In this document: positions 10,445 to 18,448 of the stretch, in pieces
Layout of the letters: each line of letters begins with the position of its first letter
Numbering within the stretch: position 1 is the first letter of the stretch
Assembly (NCBI RefSeq): GCF_049727805.1
Contig: NZ_JBCNYA010000009.1
Coordinates: 70,171-134,170 of the forward strand
Direction: 5' to 3'
Length of the DNA: 64,000 nt
Origin: Frateuria_A sp049727805
GTDB taxonomy: Bacteria > Pseudomonadota > Gammaproteobacteria > Xanthomonadales > Rhodanobacteraceae
Program-made: the position numbers and the translations under genes
The notes under the pieces: generated by a model
Databases searched by the model: none
Seen by the model: only the letters and a program-made list of their open reading frames with translations
Told to the model about the DNA's origin: nothing

Positions 10445-11185
10445 GTGACACGATGGCGCAGGCCCGCCTGGTGGAGCGTGCTGCTGACCGTGGCCGCCGC
10501 GGCGCTGTTCGTGCGCTTAGGGCTGTGGCAGCTCGACCGCGCCGCGTACAAGGAAAGCCTGGTGCAGCGCTATGCCGCCTCTGCCACGGCGTCACCGGTA
10601 CCGTTCGAACAGGTGGCGGCGAACCCGCCGGCCGACGCGTTCCCGCGGGTGGCCGTACGCGGACGCTGGCTCGGCGATCGCGCCTACCTGCTCGACAACC
10701 CACGGCACGACGCGCGCGGCGGCGTCGAGGTCTACGTGCCGCTGGCGCTGTCCGGCCAGCGGCGCCTGCTGCTGGTGGACCTGGGCTTCCTGGCCGGTAC
10801 GGGCAACGAGCAGGCGCCGCAACTACCGGCGCTGCCCTCGGGTGAGGTCGACCTGCACGGGCTGTACCTGCCGCCGCCGGGCGTCGGCCTGGAGCTGGGC
10901 GGCGACGCACTGGCCGCCCAGGCGCATTGGCCCAAGACCAGCATCTTCCTGGACCTCGGGCAGGTGGCGAAGGACCTGGACCGCCCGCTGTACCCGCGCG
11001 TGCTTGCCCTCGACGCCGATCCGGCGGCGATCTACCAGCGCGAGCACCCCTTCGATTTCTCCTCGATGCCGCCGGCGCGGCACCGGGCCTATGCCTTCCA
11101 ATGGTTCAGCTTCGCGGTCGCCGTGCTGGCGATCTTCCTGGTCCTGCACCGCAAGCGCCGCCCCCGACGCACGGACAAACGATGA
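10445..11185 (+). CDS. SURF1 family cytochrome oxidase biogenesis protein
   Basis: 246 residues from a GTG at 10445. An N-terminal membrane helix starts with RLGLWQLDRA, the SURF1 signature region; a periplasmic domain follows (LLVDLGFLAGTG), and a second helix lies near the C-terminus (FQWFSFAVAVLAIFLVLHRKRR). SURF1 proteins help insert haem a into subunit I. The stop overlaps the next start, so the two are translationally coupled, and it heads an assembly unit surf1 - Sco-like - ctaA. Confidence 0.92.
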   Translation: MTRWRRPAWWSVLLTVAAAALFVRLGLWQLDRAAYKESLVQRYAASATASPVPFEQVAANPPADAFPRVAVRGRWLGDRAYLLDNPRHDARGGVEVYVPLALSGQRRLLLVDLGFLAGTGNEQAPQLPALPSGEVDLHGLYLPPPGVGLELGGDALAAQAHWPKTSIFLDLGQVAKDLDRPLYPRVLALDADPAAIYQREHPFDFSSMPPARHRAYAFQWFSFAVAVLAIFLVLHRKRRPRRTDKR

Positions 11186-11757
11186 ATACACCTGCGCCCC
11201 CCAACCTCAAGGCCAGCCGCCTGAAGCTGCTGGCGATCATGGCGGTCTTCGCCGCGCCGATCATCGTCGCCGGCGTGCTGACCTTCAGCGGCTGGCAGCC
11301 GAGCGGCGAGGGCTATGGCCAACCGATCCAGCCGCAGCGCAACTTCGTCGACGAACACCTGCGCGTGTCCCTCGCCGACGGCGGCGACTATGCCTGGCGT
11401 GATCCGGCCGAACCGCGCATGACCCTGGTCGCGCTGGCCGGACCCGATTGCGCCGCGCGCTGCTTCGACACGCTGACCGGCATGGCCAAGGCCTGGGTCA
11501 CGCTCAACCGCAACCAGAAGCGCCTGCGCCTGCTGTACGTCGGCGCGCCGCCGGCCGACCCGGCCAGGCTGTCGGCGATGAAATCGTTCTGGACGCTCGG
11601 CCGCGATGCCGACGGCAAGCTCGAAGCGTTCCGCCCGCAGGCGCCGGACAGCGTGAGCGCGCTGCTGGTCGAATCCAACGGCACGGCGCTGGCGTACTAC
11701 CCGGCGGGCTTCGACGGCACCGGCCTGCTGCGCGACATGCACAAGGTGATCAAATGA
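11182..11757 (+). CDS. Sco-like thioredoxin-fold membrane protein
   Basis: 191 residues with one N-terminal membrane anchor (about 15-36) and a periplasmic domain that looks thioredoxin-like. A Cys90-x3-Cys94 pair (GPDCAARCF) recalls the copper-binding CxxxC of Sco proteins. His187 near the C-terminus lies at roughly the Sco spacing, but its DMHKV context is not the usual one. Stop/start overlaps with surf1 and with ctaA (4 bp each) show one coupled unit. A copper or thiol role in CuA assembly is inferred from context. Confidence 0.72.
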   Translation: MNTPAPPNLKASRLKLLAIMAVFAAPIIVAGVLTFSGWQPSGEGYGQPIQPQRNFVDEHLRVSLADGGDYAWRDPAEPRMTLVALAGPDCAARCFDTLTGMAKAWVTLNRNQKRLRLLYVGAPPADPARLSAMKSFWTLGRDADGKLEAFRPQAPDSVSALLVESNGTALAYYPAGFDGTGLLRDMHKVIK

Positions 11758-12995
11758 ACGGCGAGGGTGGCAGCGGCATGCCGCTTGCGGAAAATCCGGC
11801 CGGTGCGTCCGCCGGGGTGCGCCGCGCCATGCGCTGGCTGGCGCTGTGTGCAGCGGTGTTCGCCTTCGGCGTGGTGATGTTCGGTGCCTTCGTGCGCCTG
11901 TCCAATGCCGGCCTGTCCTGCCCGGACTGGCCGACCTGCTACGGTCAGGTGACCTGGCCGCAGCACGAGCAGGCGGTGGCGCGCGCGGACGCCGCCTTCC
12001 CCGACCGTCCCTACGAGGCGACCAAGGCCTGGCGCGAACAGGTGCACCGTTTCCTCGCCGGCACCCTCGGCGTGCTGGTGCTCGTGCTGGCGTTGCTGGC
12101 GGCCTGGCGGCCGCGCTGGGCGCGACTGGCGGTGATCCTGGGGGCGGTGTTCGCCGCCGGTGGCGTCACCCTGTACATGCGCGGCGAGCACGCCTGGTCC
12201 TCGCTGCTGGCGGTGGTGGCGATCGCCCTGCCGCTGGCCGCGGCGGTATGCCTGCGCAGCCCCGGCGCGTGGCGCGTCGCCGTGCTGGCGCTGGCGGTGA
12301 TCATCTTCCAGGCGATGCTGGGCATGTGGACGGTGACGCTGCTGCTCAAGCCGATCGTGGTGATGGGCCACCTGCTCGGGGGCATCACCACCTTCGCGCT
12401 GCTGGCCTGGGCGGCGCTGCGCTTCGCCGGCGTCGGCGCCCTCGACGAACGCCATGCGCCGCTGCGCCGCTGGATCGTGCTGGGCATCGTGCTGCTGGCC
12501 TGCCAGATCGCCCTGGGCGGCTGGACCTCCTCCAACTACGCCGCGCTCGCCTGCGGCACCGGACCCGACGCGTTTCCCAAGTGCCTGGGCCAGTGGATGC
12601 CGCCGACCGATTTCAAGGAAGGCTTCGTGCTGTGGCGCGGCATTGGCGTGAACTACGAGGGCGGCGTGCTGGACATGGCTGCGCGCAGCGCGATCCAGAT
12701 CGCGCACCGCTTCGGCGCGCTGGTGGTGTTCGCATACCTGCTGTGGCTGGGCCATCGCGTGGCCAGGCGCGGCTTGCGCCTGGCCGGTGCGGCGATCGGC
12801 GTGGTATTGGTGGCGCAGGTGCTGCTGGGCATCAGCAACGTGCATTTCGGGCTACCCTTGCCTGTGGCGACCCTGCACAACGGCGTGGCGGCGCTGCTGC
12901 TGTTTACCCTGCTGGCGACGCTGGCGCGGACGCAGCCGGTCCCGGCCGTTGGCGGTGAGAGCGGCCGCATGGCCGCGCCGTCCCATCCACGTTGA
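11754..12995 (+). CDS. ctaA: Haem A synthase (CtaA/COX15 family)
   Basis: Converts haem O to haem A, the cofactor of the aa3 oxidase, in the inner membrane. The 413-residue protein has eight membrane helices in two similar halves. Family motifs are visible: FGAFVRLSNAGLSCPDWPTCYGQ near residue 45, the His-containing VHRFLAG, VMGHLLGG, IAHRFGALVV and TLHNGVAALL, which supply the haem-ligand histidines. It overlaps the Sco-like gene by 4 bp and is followed by an EF-hand gene and ctaB. Confidence 0.96.
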   Translation: MNGEGGSGMPLAENPAGASAGVRRAMRWLALCAAVFAFGVVMFGAFVRLSNAGLSCPDWPTCYGQVTWPQHEQAVARADAAFPDRPYEATKAWREQVHRFLAGTLGVLVLVLALLAAWRPRWARLAVILGAVFAAGGVTLYMRGEHAWSSLLAVVAIALPLAAAVCLRSPGAWRVAVLALAVIIFQAMLGMWTVTLLLKPIVVMGHLLGGITTFALLAWAALRFAGVGALDERHAPLRRWIVLGIVLLACQIALGGWTSSNYAALACGTGPDAFPKCLGQWMPPTDFKEGFVLWRGIGVNYEGGVLDMAARSAIQIAHRFGALVVFAYLLWLGHRVARRGLRLAGAAIGVVLVAQVLLGISNVHFGLPLPVATLHNGVAALLLFTLLATLARTQPVPAVGGESGRMAAPSHPR

Positions 12996-13012
12996 TCTGC
13001 GGAAGCCGGAAC

Positions 13013-13420
13013 ATGGCGAAGCCTTCGGTTCGTTTGCTCGGTTGCGCGCTTGCGGCAGCCTCCCTCGCGGGCGGCATCGCCGTGGCGCAGGAAAAGGCGC
13101 AGAAGGGCGTGGGTGTCGGCGCTCAGGAACGCCGCAGCCAGATCCACACCGGCAGCCAGGACATGCTCTCGGTGCAGCAACGGCTCAAGCAGCGCGACGA
13201 TGCCCGCCCGGTCATGTCGCCGCAGCAGCTGACCGACCTGTTCCTCGGCTTCGACCGCAACCACGACCTGCGCCTGACCCGCTCCGAAGTGGCGAGCCTG
13301 CCCGGGCTGCGTGCAAGGTTCGCCGACTACGACCTGGACCACGACCACCGGCTGGACTATTCGGAGTTCGCCGATTACGCCGATACCGCCATGGACGAAC
13401 TCGTCCAGCGCACGCCCTGA
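13013..13420 (+). CDS. Exported EF-hand protein
   Basis: 135 residues with a signal peptide (cleavage likely after AVA, residue 25) and two EF-hand loops: Asp81-Asn83-Asp85...Glu92 and Asp107-Asp109-Asp111...Glu118. Both have the acidic positions 1, 3, 5 and 12, but the usual Gly at position 6 is Leu or His. A periplasmic Ca2+-binding protein is likely. It lies between ctaA and ctaB, 17 bp after the former, so it is probably co-transcribed with them; a link to oxidase assembly is inference only. Confidence 0.8.
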   Translation: MAKPSVRLLGCALAAASLAGGIAVAQEKAQKGVGVGAQERRSQIHTGSQDMLSVQQRLKQRDDARPVMSPQQLTDLFLGFDRNHDLRLTRSEVASLPGLRARFADYDLDHDHRLDYSEFADYADTAMDELVQRTP

Positions 13421-13463
13421 CCGGCTGCGCGCGACGTCGATCCATGCCCCGCGAAGACCTGCC

Positions 13464-14423
13464 GTGACCCTGCATCTGTCCCAATACCTTCAACTGACCA
13501 AGCCGCGCGTCGTCGCGCTGCTGGTGTTCTGCGCCGTGATCGGCATGTTCCTGGCCGTGCCCGGGCTGCCGCCGTGGCGCGCGCTGGTGTTCGGCACGCT
13601 GGGCATCTGGATGGCCTCCGGCTCGGCCGCCGCGTTCAACCACCTGATCGACGAGCGTATCGACAAGCTGATGGCACGCACCCAGCGCCGTCCGCTCGCC
13701 ACCGGGCAACTGACGCCGCGGCAGGTGCTGGTGTTCGCGGTGCTGCTGGGCATCGCCTCGATGCTGGTGCTGGCCCTGCTGGTCAATCCGCTGACGGCGT
13801 GGCTGACCTTCGGCGGCCTGATCGGCTACGCGTTGGTCTACACCGCTTACCTCAAGCGCGCCACGCCGCAGAACATCGTGATCGGCGGCCTGGCCGGCGC
13901 GATTCCGCCGGTGCTGGGCTGGACCGCGGTGACCGGACAGCTGCACGCCTTCGCGCTGCAGCTTTGCCTGATCATCTTCGTGTGGACGCCGCCGCACTTC
14001 TGGGCGCTGGCGATCTTCCGGCGCGACGACTACGCGCGCGCGCAGATTCCGATGCTGCCGGTGACCCACGGCGTGGCCTACACGCGCTGGCACGTGCTGT
14101 TCTACACCGTGCTGCTGGTGCTGGTGACCCTGCTGCCGGCGCTGACCGGCTTCAGCGGCGCGGTCTACCTGGGCGGCGCGCTGGTGCTCGGCGGCGGCTT
14201 CCTCTATTACGCGATCCGCCTGCTCAACCCGCCGGACGAGTTCTTCGCCATGCGCGTGTTCAAGTACTCGATCGTGTACCTGATGGCGCTGTTCGCCTTC
14301 CTGCTGGCCGACCACTGGATCGCACCGCCGCGACAGCCGTCGCTGGTGCCCGATTCGATGGCCATGCTTGCCGTCCCCGCCACGGCGCCGGCTGTCGCGC
14401 AGGCACTGCTCCGCAACGGCTGA
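13464..14423 (+). CDS. ctaB: Haem O synthase (protohaem IX farnesyltransferase)
   Basis: Adds a farnesyl group to protohaem, the step before CtaA. The 319-residue protein from the GTG at 13464 starts MTLHLSQYLQLTKPRVVALL, as expected for the family. The prenyltransferase motif NHLIDERIDKLMARTQRRPL sits near residue 60, and a second acidic loop FRRDDYARAQIPMLPV near residue 190. Nine or so membrane helices are predicted. It completes the oxidase module. Confidence 0.95.
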   Translation: MTLHLSQYLQLTKPRVVALLVFCAVIGMFLAVPGLPPWRALVFGTLGIWMASGSAAAFNHLIDERIDKLMARTQRRPLATGQLTPRQVLVFAVLLGIASMLVLALLVNPLTAWLTFGGLIGYALVYTAYLKRATPQNIVIGGLAGAIPPVLGWTAVTGQLHAFALQLCLIIFVWTPPHFWALAIFRRDDYARAQIPMLPVTHGVAYTRWHVLFYTVLLVLVTLLPALTGFSGAVYLGGALVLGGGFLYYAIRLLNPPDEFFAMRVFKYSIVYLMALFAFLLADHWIAPPRQPSLVPDSMAMLAVPATAPAVAQALLRNG

Positions 14424-14457
14424 AGCGGCACGCCAAATGCGTCCGGCGCAAACGGAT

Positions 14458-16053
14458 TCAGCGGTCGGCGATCGCGACGCCGGCTTCTTCGAGCAGGCGT
14501 CGCAGCGGTTCGAGTTCCTTTTCGTATTTCCGCCAGCGCTGCATCGACGTGCGATAGATCGGCGAGCGCACCTGCAGCGAACTGGCGGTCGCCGTGGGCG
14601 CGGCGTTCTGTTCGAAGCGCAGGCAGTTGTCGTTCCACGGCAGGCCGCAATGGGCGAGCAGCTTGCGCGAGCTGGCTTCCTGCCCGGCGACCACCGTCTC
14701 GTAGTCGATCTCCAGCAACCTGCCGGGCAACACCCGCTTCCAGTGCGCCATGAGCCGGCGGAACTGCAGGTAGTAGCGGCCGATGTCCAGCAGATCGAAT
14801 GCGTAGCGGTGGGACGGTGATGCCGGGTTGAACGCCTCGCGGAAGTTGCTGAGGCAGGTGTCCATGGGGTCGCGCTGCAGGCAGATGATCCGGGCCTGCG
14901 GCAGTGCACGGGCGATGAAGCCCAGATGCAGGAAGTTGTGCGGCCGCTTGTCGGTGAAGCGGGGTTTCATCGCGGTCATCGGACGCGTGCTGTCGAGGTA
15001 GTGTGCGCCGAGGCGGGCCGGATCGACGCGCAATGCCGCTTCGACGAAGCGCGTGTCCATGGGGGCGCCGGCGCTTGTGCCCGCGAGCCGCTCCAGTTCC
15101 GCGGGAAAGTTTTCCAGCTCGCCTGCCGAGTACACCTCCGGGTGGCTCGAGACGATGCGCTCCACCAGCGTGGTACCGGTGCGCGGCATGCCCACGATGA
15201 AGATCGGTTCATCCGCAGGGCCATGGTCATCGGCGAGCGGCTCCGGGAACGCCTCGACCAGGGCATCCACCAGCGCCTCGTGGGCGCGGGCGTCATAGCC
15301 TACGACTCGCCTGACCGCCGCCTTGCCGCGGCTGAAATGGACGAACGCCCTGGCAGGGTCGCCCAGATCTTCGTATTCCTTGCCCAGGGCGGTATGCAGA
15401 TGCAGTTGTGCCTCGACGTCCTGGGGCGTCGAAGCGGCCAGAGCGCCCAGTCGCTGGATGTGGTTGTGCTGCGGCGTCTGCCTGCGCAGCTGCGAAAGCA
15501 TGCCGTGCGCCCGCCACAGGTCCGGCCGCAGCGAGAGGCAGGCTTCGAGCGCGCCCTCGGCCGCCACCGTGTCGCCCAGGGCGATCAGCGCCATGGCAAG
15601 GTTGAACTGCACGAAGGCATTGCCGGGCGCGGCGCTGGCCGCCTGGCGGAAAACGCTCAGTGCGCGCTCGTGCGCATTGGCCTCCACGTATACGCAACCC
15701 AGGTTGAGCAACATGATCGGGTCGGTCGGGCGCAGCCCCAGCGCGTGGTTGGCGGCCGCCAGTGCCTCGCCGGTCCGTTGCTCCGCACAGAGGGCACGCG
15801 CGAACTGCACAGCGTAGTCGGCGCGCCCGGGATCGCGTTTTACCGCTTCCCGTAGATGGTCCAGCGCGATCGCCGGGCGCGATGCCGCCAAGGCCGCCAG
15901 GCCGGCCAGGTAGTGGCCTTCGGGATGGCCGGGGTCGAGACGTAGCGCGTGTTCGGCCAACTGGCATGCGCGCAGCGGGTCGCCTGCATTGAAGGCCTGG
16001 CCTGCCTGCTGGAGGAGTGACTCGCTCTGCGGCGGGGCCTGCGATGGATCCAT
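14458..16053 (-). CDS. TPR-containing sulfotransferase, copy 1
   Basis: 531 residues. Residues ~15-245 are tetratricopeptide repeats (for example ALDHLREAVKRDPGRADYAVQFA, ALSVFRQAASAAPGNAFVQFNLAMAL). The remainder is a sulfotransferase domain: the 5'-phosphosulfate loop IFIVGMPRTGTTLVERI lies at about 285-300, and a 3'-phosphate-binding region RDPMDTCLSNFREAF follows. Such enzymes move sulfate from PAPS to a protein, lipid or sugar; the acceptor here is unknown. The next gene upstream is a close paralogue of the same length. Confidence 0.88.
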   Translation of the reverse strand: MDPSQAPPQSESLLQQAGQAFNAGDPLRACQLAEHALRLDPGHPEGHYLAGLAALAASRPAIALDHLREAVKRDPGRADYAVQFARALCAEQRTGEALAAANHALGLRPTDPIMLLNLGCVYVEANAHERALSVFRQAASAAPGNAFVQFNLAMALIALGDTVAAEGALEACLSLRPDLWRAHGMLSQLRRQTPQHNHIQRLGALAASTPQDVEAQLHLHTALGKEYEDLGDPARAFVHFSRGKAAVRRVVGYDARAHEALVDALVEAFPEPLADDHGPADEPIFIVGMPRTGTTLVERIVSSHPEVYSAGELENFPAELERLAGTSAGAPMDTRFVEAALRVDPARLGAHYLDSTRPMTAMKPRFTDKRPHNFLHLGFIARALPQARIICLQRDPMDTCLSNFREAFNPASPSHRYAFDLLDIGRYYLQFRRLMAHWKRVLPGRLLEIDYETVVAGQEASSRKLLAHCGLPWNDNCLRFEQNAAPTATASSLQVRSPIYRTSMQRWRKYEKELEPLRRLLEEAGVAIADR

Positions 16054-16174
16054 CTGGGTGGGCCTGCTCGGTAGGATGCCTTGCCTGCACTGCCGGCGGC
16101 GGCGTGCCGCGCGTCGGCGTCGCGCGCGTTCTATTCAATCAGTCGGGCGGGGGGACGTCTACCCGCACGGCGCT

Positions 16175-17767
16175 TCAGTCGCCGCAGTCGATGCCTTCGT
16201 CGAGCAGCAGCTGGCGCAGGCCGGTCAGTTGTGGCGCGTAGTGCTTCCAGCGACCGACGCCGGCCCGGTGGATGGGGCTGCGCACCTGCAGGGCGCTGGC
16301 GGTCGAACTGACGGCGCGGTTGTGCTCGAAATGCAGGCAGGCATCGTCCCAGGGCAGCTCGCAGTGTTCGAGCAATTGCCGTGTGGTGGTTTCCGGCGAC
16401 TGCACCAACGCCTCGTAGCCGACTTCCAGGATGCGCCCGGGGAACCCCCGCCGCCAGTGCGCCATCAACCGGTCGAACAGCGCGTAATAGCGACCGGTGT
16501 CGAGCAGATCGAAGGCGTAGCCGTGGAAGAACGAAGCCTCGGCGAACGGCTCGCGAAAATTCCCAAGGCAGGTATCGAGCGGATGACGACGCAGGCAGAT
16601 CAGCTTCGCATTGGGCAGCGCCGCCGCGATGAAACCCGCATAGAGGAAATTGTGCGGGAACTTGTCGACGAAGCGTGGCTTGGGCGTAGTCAGCGGCCGC
16701 GTACTGGCCAGGTAGAGCTCGCCCAGCTGCGTCCAGTCCAGCTGCGCGGCGCGCGCCACCACGCCGGGGCTGAGCGGCACCGGCTCGGGGCCACCGGCCA
16801 TGCGACGCACGGACACGCTGAAGTTCTCCAGTTCGCCGGCCGCGTACACCTCGGGGTGGCCGGCGATGATCCGCTCGACCAGCGTGGTGCCGCTGCGCGG
16901 CATGCCCATGACGAAGATCGGCTCATCGCTCAGGCATCCGGCGGCCGTTGCCGGCGCTTGCGGGAAGGCGCGGACCAACGCGTCCACGATCGCCGCGTCC
17001 TGCGCCTGTGCGTAATCCAGCGCCGCCCTGGCGGCGGCCTTTCCGCGGCTGAAATGGGCGAACGCCTGCGCGTAGTCGCCGAGGTCCTCGTATTCCTTGC
17101 CCAGCGCCATGCCGAGCCGGTAAGCCGCGGCCGGATCGTCGCCGTGCGCTCGGAGCAGCGCGGCGAGGGAATCGAGATGGTTGCGCGCCGCATCCTGACG
17201 GCGCAGGCGCGATAGCACACCATGGGCCTGCCAATGATGCGGCGCCAATGCCAGGCAGGCCTCCAGCGCACGTTCGGCCTCGCCGCCCCGGCCGGCGTAG
17301 ACAAGCGACATGGCAAGATTGAACTGGCAGGTGGGATTGTCCGGCGCCACGGCGACGGCGCGGCGATACAGCGCGGCCGCGCGCTCGTGGGCGTGGCATT
17401 GCGTGCATACCGTGCCCAGGGCATCCAGCAGCAGCGCGTCGCGCGGCGCCAATGCGCTGGCGACGAGCGCCACCTGCAAGGCATCGCCGGGCCGATGGCC
17501 ACGTACCAGCGCGCGGGCGAACTGCACGGCGTACTCCGCGCGGCGCGGCTCGCCGCTCGCGGCTCGGTGCAGGTGTTCCAGCGCGGCACCGGTCTGGTGC
17601 AGCTCCAGTGCGCCGACGCCGGCCAGGTAGTGCGCTTCGGGGCTGGACGGTTGCAGCCGCAGCATCTGTGCGGCGAGCGCGGCGGTGCGCGCGGGGTCGC
17701 GCCCGTGCAGCGCGGCGTGGGCCTGCTCGCGCAGGTGGTCGAACGAAGGATGCGCCGCAGGCGTCAC
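16175..17767 (-). CDS. TPR-containing sulfotransferase, copy 2
   Basis: 530 residues if started at the GTG at 17767, a choice supported by the matching 531-residue length of its neighbour; an ATG at 17845 would add 26 residues. It has the same plan: TPR repeats to about residue 250, then a sulfotransferase domain with IFVMGMPRSGTTLVERII and RRHPLDTCLGNFREPF. Shared stretches such as ALGKEYEDLGD and HFSRGKAA show that the two arose by tandem duplication. The sequence does not reveal the acceptor. Confidence 0.86.
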   Translation of the reverse strand: MTPAAHPSFDHLREQAHAALHGRDPARTAALAAQMLRLQPSSPEAHYLAGVGALELHQTGAALEHLHRAASGEPRRAEYAVQFARALVRGHRPGDALQVALVASALAPRDALLLDALGTVCTQCHAHERAAALYRRAVAVAPDNPTCQFNLAMSLVYAGRGGEAERALEACLALAPHHWQAHGVLSRLRRQDAARNHLDSLAALLRAHGDDPAAAYRLGMALGKEYEDLGDYAQAFAHFSRGKAAARAALDYAQAQDAAIVDALVRAFPQAPATAAGCLSDEPIFVMGMPRSGTTLVERIIAGHPEVYAAGELENFSVSVRRMAGGPEPVPLSPGVVARAAQLDWTQLGELYLASTRPLTTPKPRFVDKFPHNFLYAGFIAAALPNAKLICLRRHPLDTCLGNFREPFAEASFFHGYAFDLLDTGRYYALFDRLMAHWRRGFPGRILEVGYEALVQSPETTTRQLLEHCELPWDDACLHFEHNRAVSSTASALQVRSPIHRAGVGRWKHYAPQLTGLRQLLLDEGIDCGD

Positions 17768-18121
17768 GGGCCGGTCCGCAGGAAAAGGTGCGCAGCATGA
17801 CCGATCGGGAGCGCCGCGGTCATGTGAAAGATGGCAGGCTGCCATCGGCTCGTGCGCCCGGGCCATTGACAGGCGCGCGTGCGGACACCAGAATGCGCGC
17901 GCCCTCCGGCGCGCCGCGCCGCGGCATTTCCCAAGACCTTCCAAGGCATATGGACGTCTACCCTAGTCGCAACGTCGACATCCGCGAGCATCGGGTGCCG
18001 GCGTCGCATTACAAGCTGATCGTCTGCGGCGACCGCCTGCGGTCGGCCGGCGCTTTCCTCGACTAGGAACGCCCGGCCCACTCCCGGCGGCGCCATAGGC
18101 ACCGTTACGAGGAGATGGGTC
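17768..18121. other. Intergenic region before the mgtA leader ORFs
   Basis: 354 bp between the divergent sulfotransferase gene and the first leader frame. A 38-codon frame at 17950-18066 has no ribosome binding site and no recognisable features, so it is not called. The promoter of the mgtA transcript should lie here, but no clear sigma70 or PhoP-type site was recognised. Confidence 0.5.
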
Positions 18122-18307
18122 ATGAACCTCCTTCGCGCTTCTTCGTTGCTGCGCCTGTGGCGCCGCATCGCCGTGCGCCGCCGTGCGGCGCGCGCGGTCT
18201 ATACCGTCACCGTGCCAGCGCCGCTGGCCGGCGCCAGCGTGGTCGAGCTGCGCCGCCCGGTGGTGGTGACCCGGCCGGCGCCGCTGCCGCGCGTCGTCAA
18301 CGGATGA
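18122..18307 (+). CDS. 61-residue Arg-rich leader-like peptide upstream of mgtA
   Basis: A short frame with a good ribosome binding site (GAGGAG, 8-10 bases before ATG 18122). The peptide has a basic N-terminal half (RLWRRIAVRRRAARA) and a C-terminal half with scattered prolines (VPAP, RPVVV, RPAPLP). It resembles no family I know. Its stop codon overlaps the start of a second, Pro-rich frame in an ATGA junction, and mgtA follows 141 bp downstream. A regulatory leader role is inferred from position. Confidence 0.6.
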   Translation: MNLLRASSLLRLWRRIAVRRRAARAVYTVTVPAPLAGASVVELRRPVVVTRPAPLPRVVNG

Positions 18308-18387
18308 ACCTGCGTCCGCTCCGCAGGGGCTGGCCCCCGCCAGCGCCGCAACGCGTCCGGCCACCCAGACGGCCGGGCCTGCGGTAG
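18304..18387 (+). CDS. 27-residue Pro/Arg-rich leader peptide candidate for mgtA
   Basis: The frame starts in the ATGA overlap with the preceding ORF and encodes 27 residues, of which 8 are Pro (including PPP and PP) and 8 are Arg. It has no own ribosome binding site, so it would depend on coupling. In Salmonella and E. coli a short Pro-rich leader (MgtL) controls mgtA through ribosome slowing at proline codons under low Mg2+; this frame has the same position and bias, but the sequence is unrelated. It could be fortuitous. Confidence 0.5.
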   Translation: MNLRPLRRGWPPPAPQRVRPPRRPGLR

Positions 18388-18420
18388 CCGGCGCGCGCCT
18401 GGTCGATGGCAAGCGCCGGC
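18387..18420 (+). promoter_or_regulatory. Hairpin between leader ORFs and mgtA
   Basis: Perfect 8-bp stem GCCGGCGC (18387-18394) with GCGCCGGC (18413-18420), starting at the stop codon of the Pro-rich leader frame and ending 28 bases before the mgtA start. Smaller stems lie inside the leader frame at 18310-18326 and 18326-18337. There is no T-run after it, so any termination would need Rho. Confidence 0.45.
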
Positions 18421-18448
18421 CGTTGAAACGACAGACGGAAGCGGACAG

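Noticed and set aside
17950..18066. 38-codon frame upstream of the mgtA leader
   Set aside because: No ribosome binding site, no recognisable motif, and such short frames are common by chance at this GC content.
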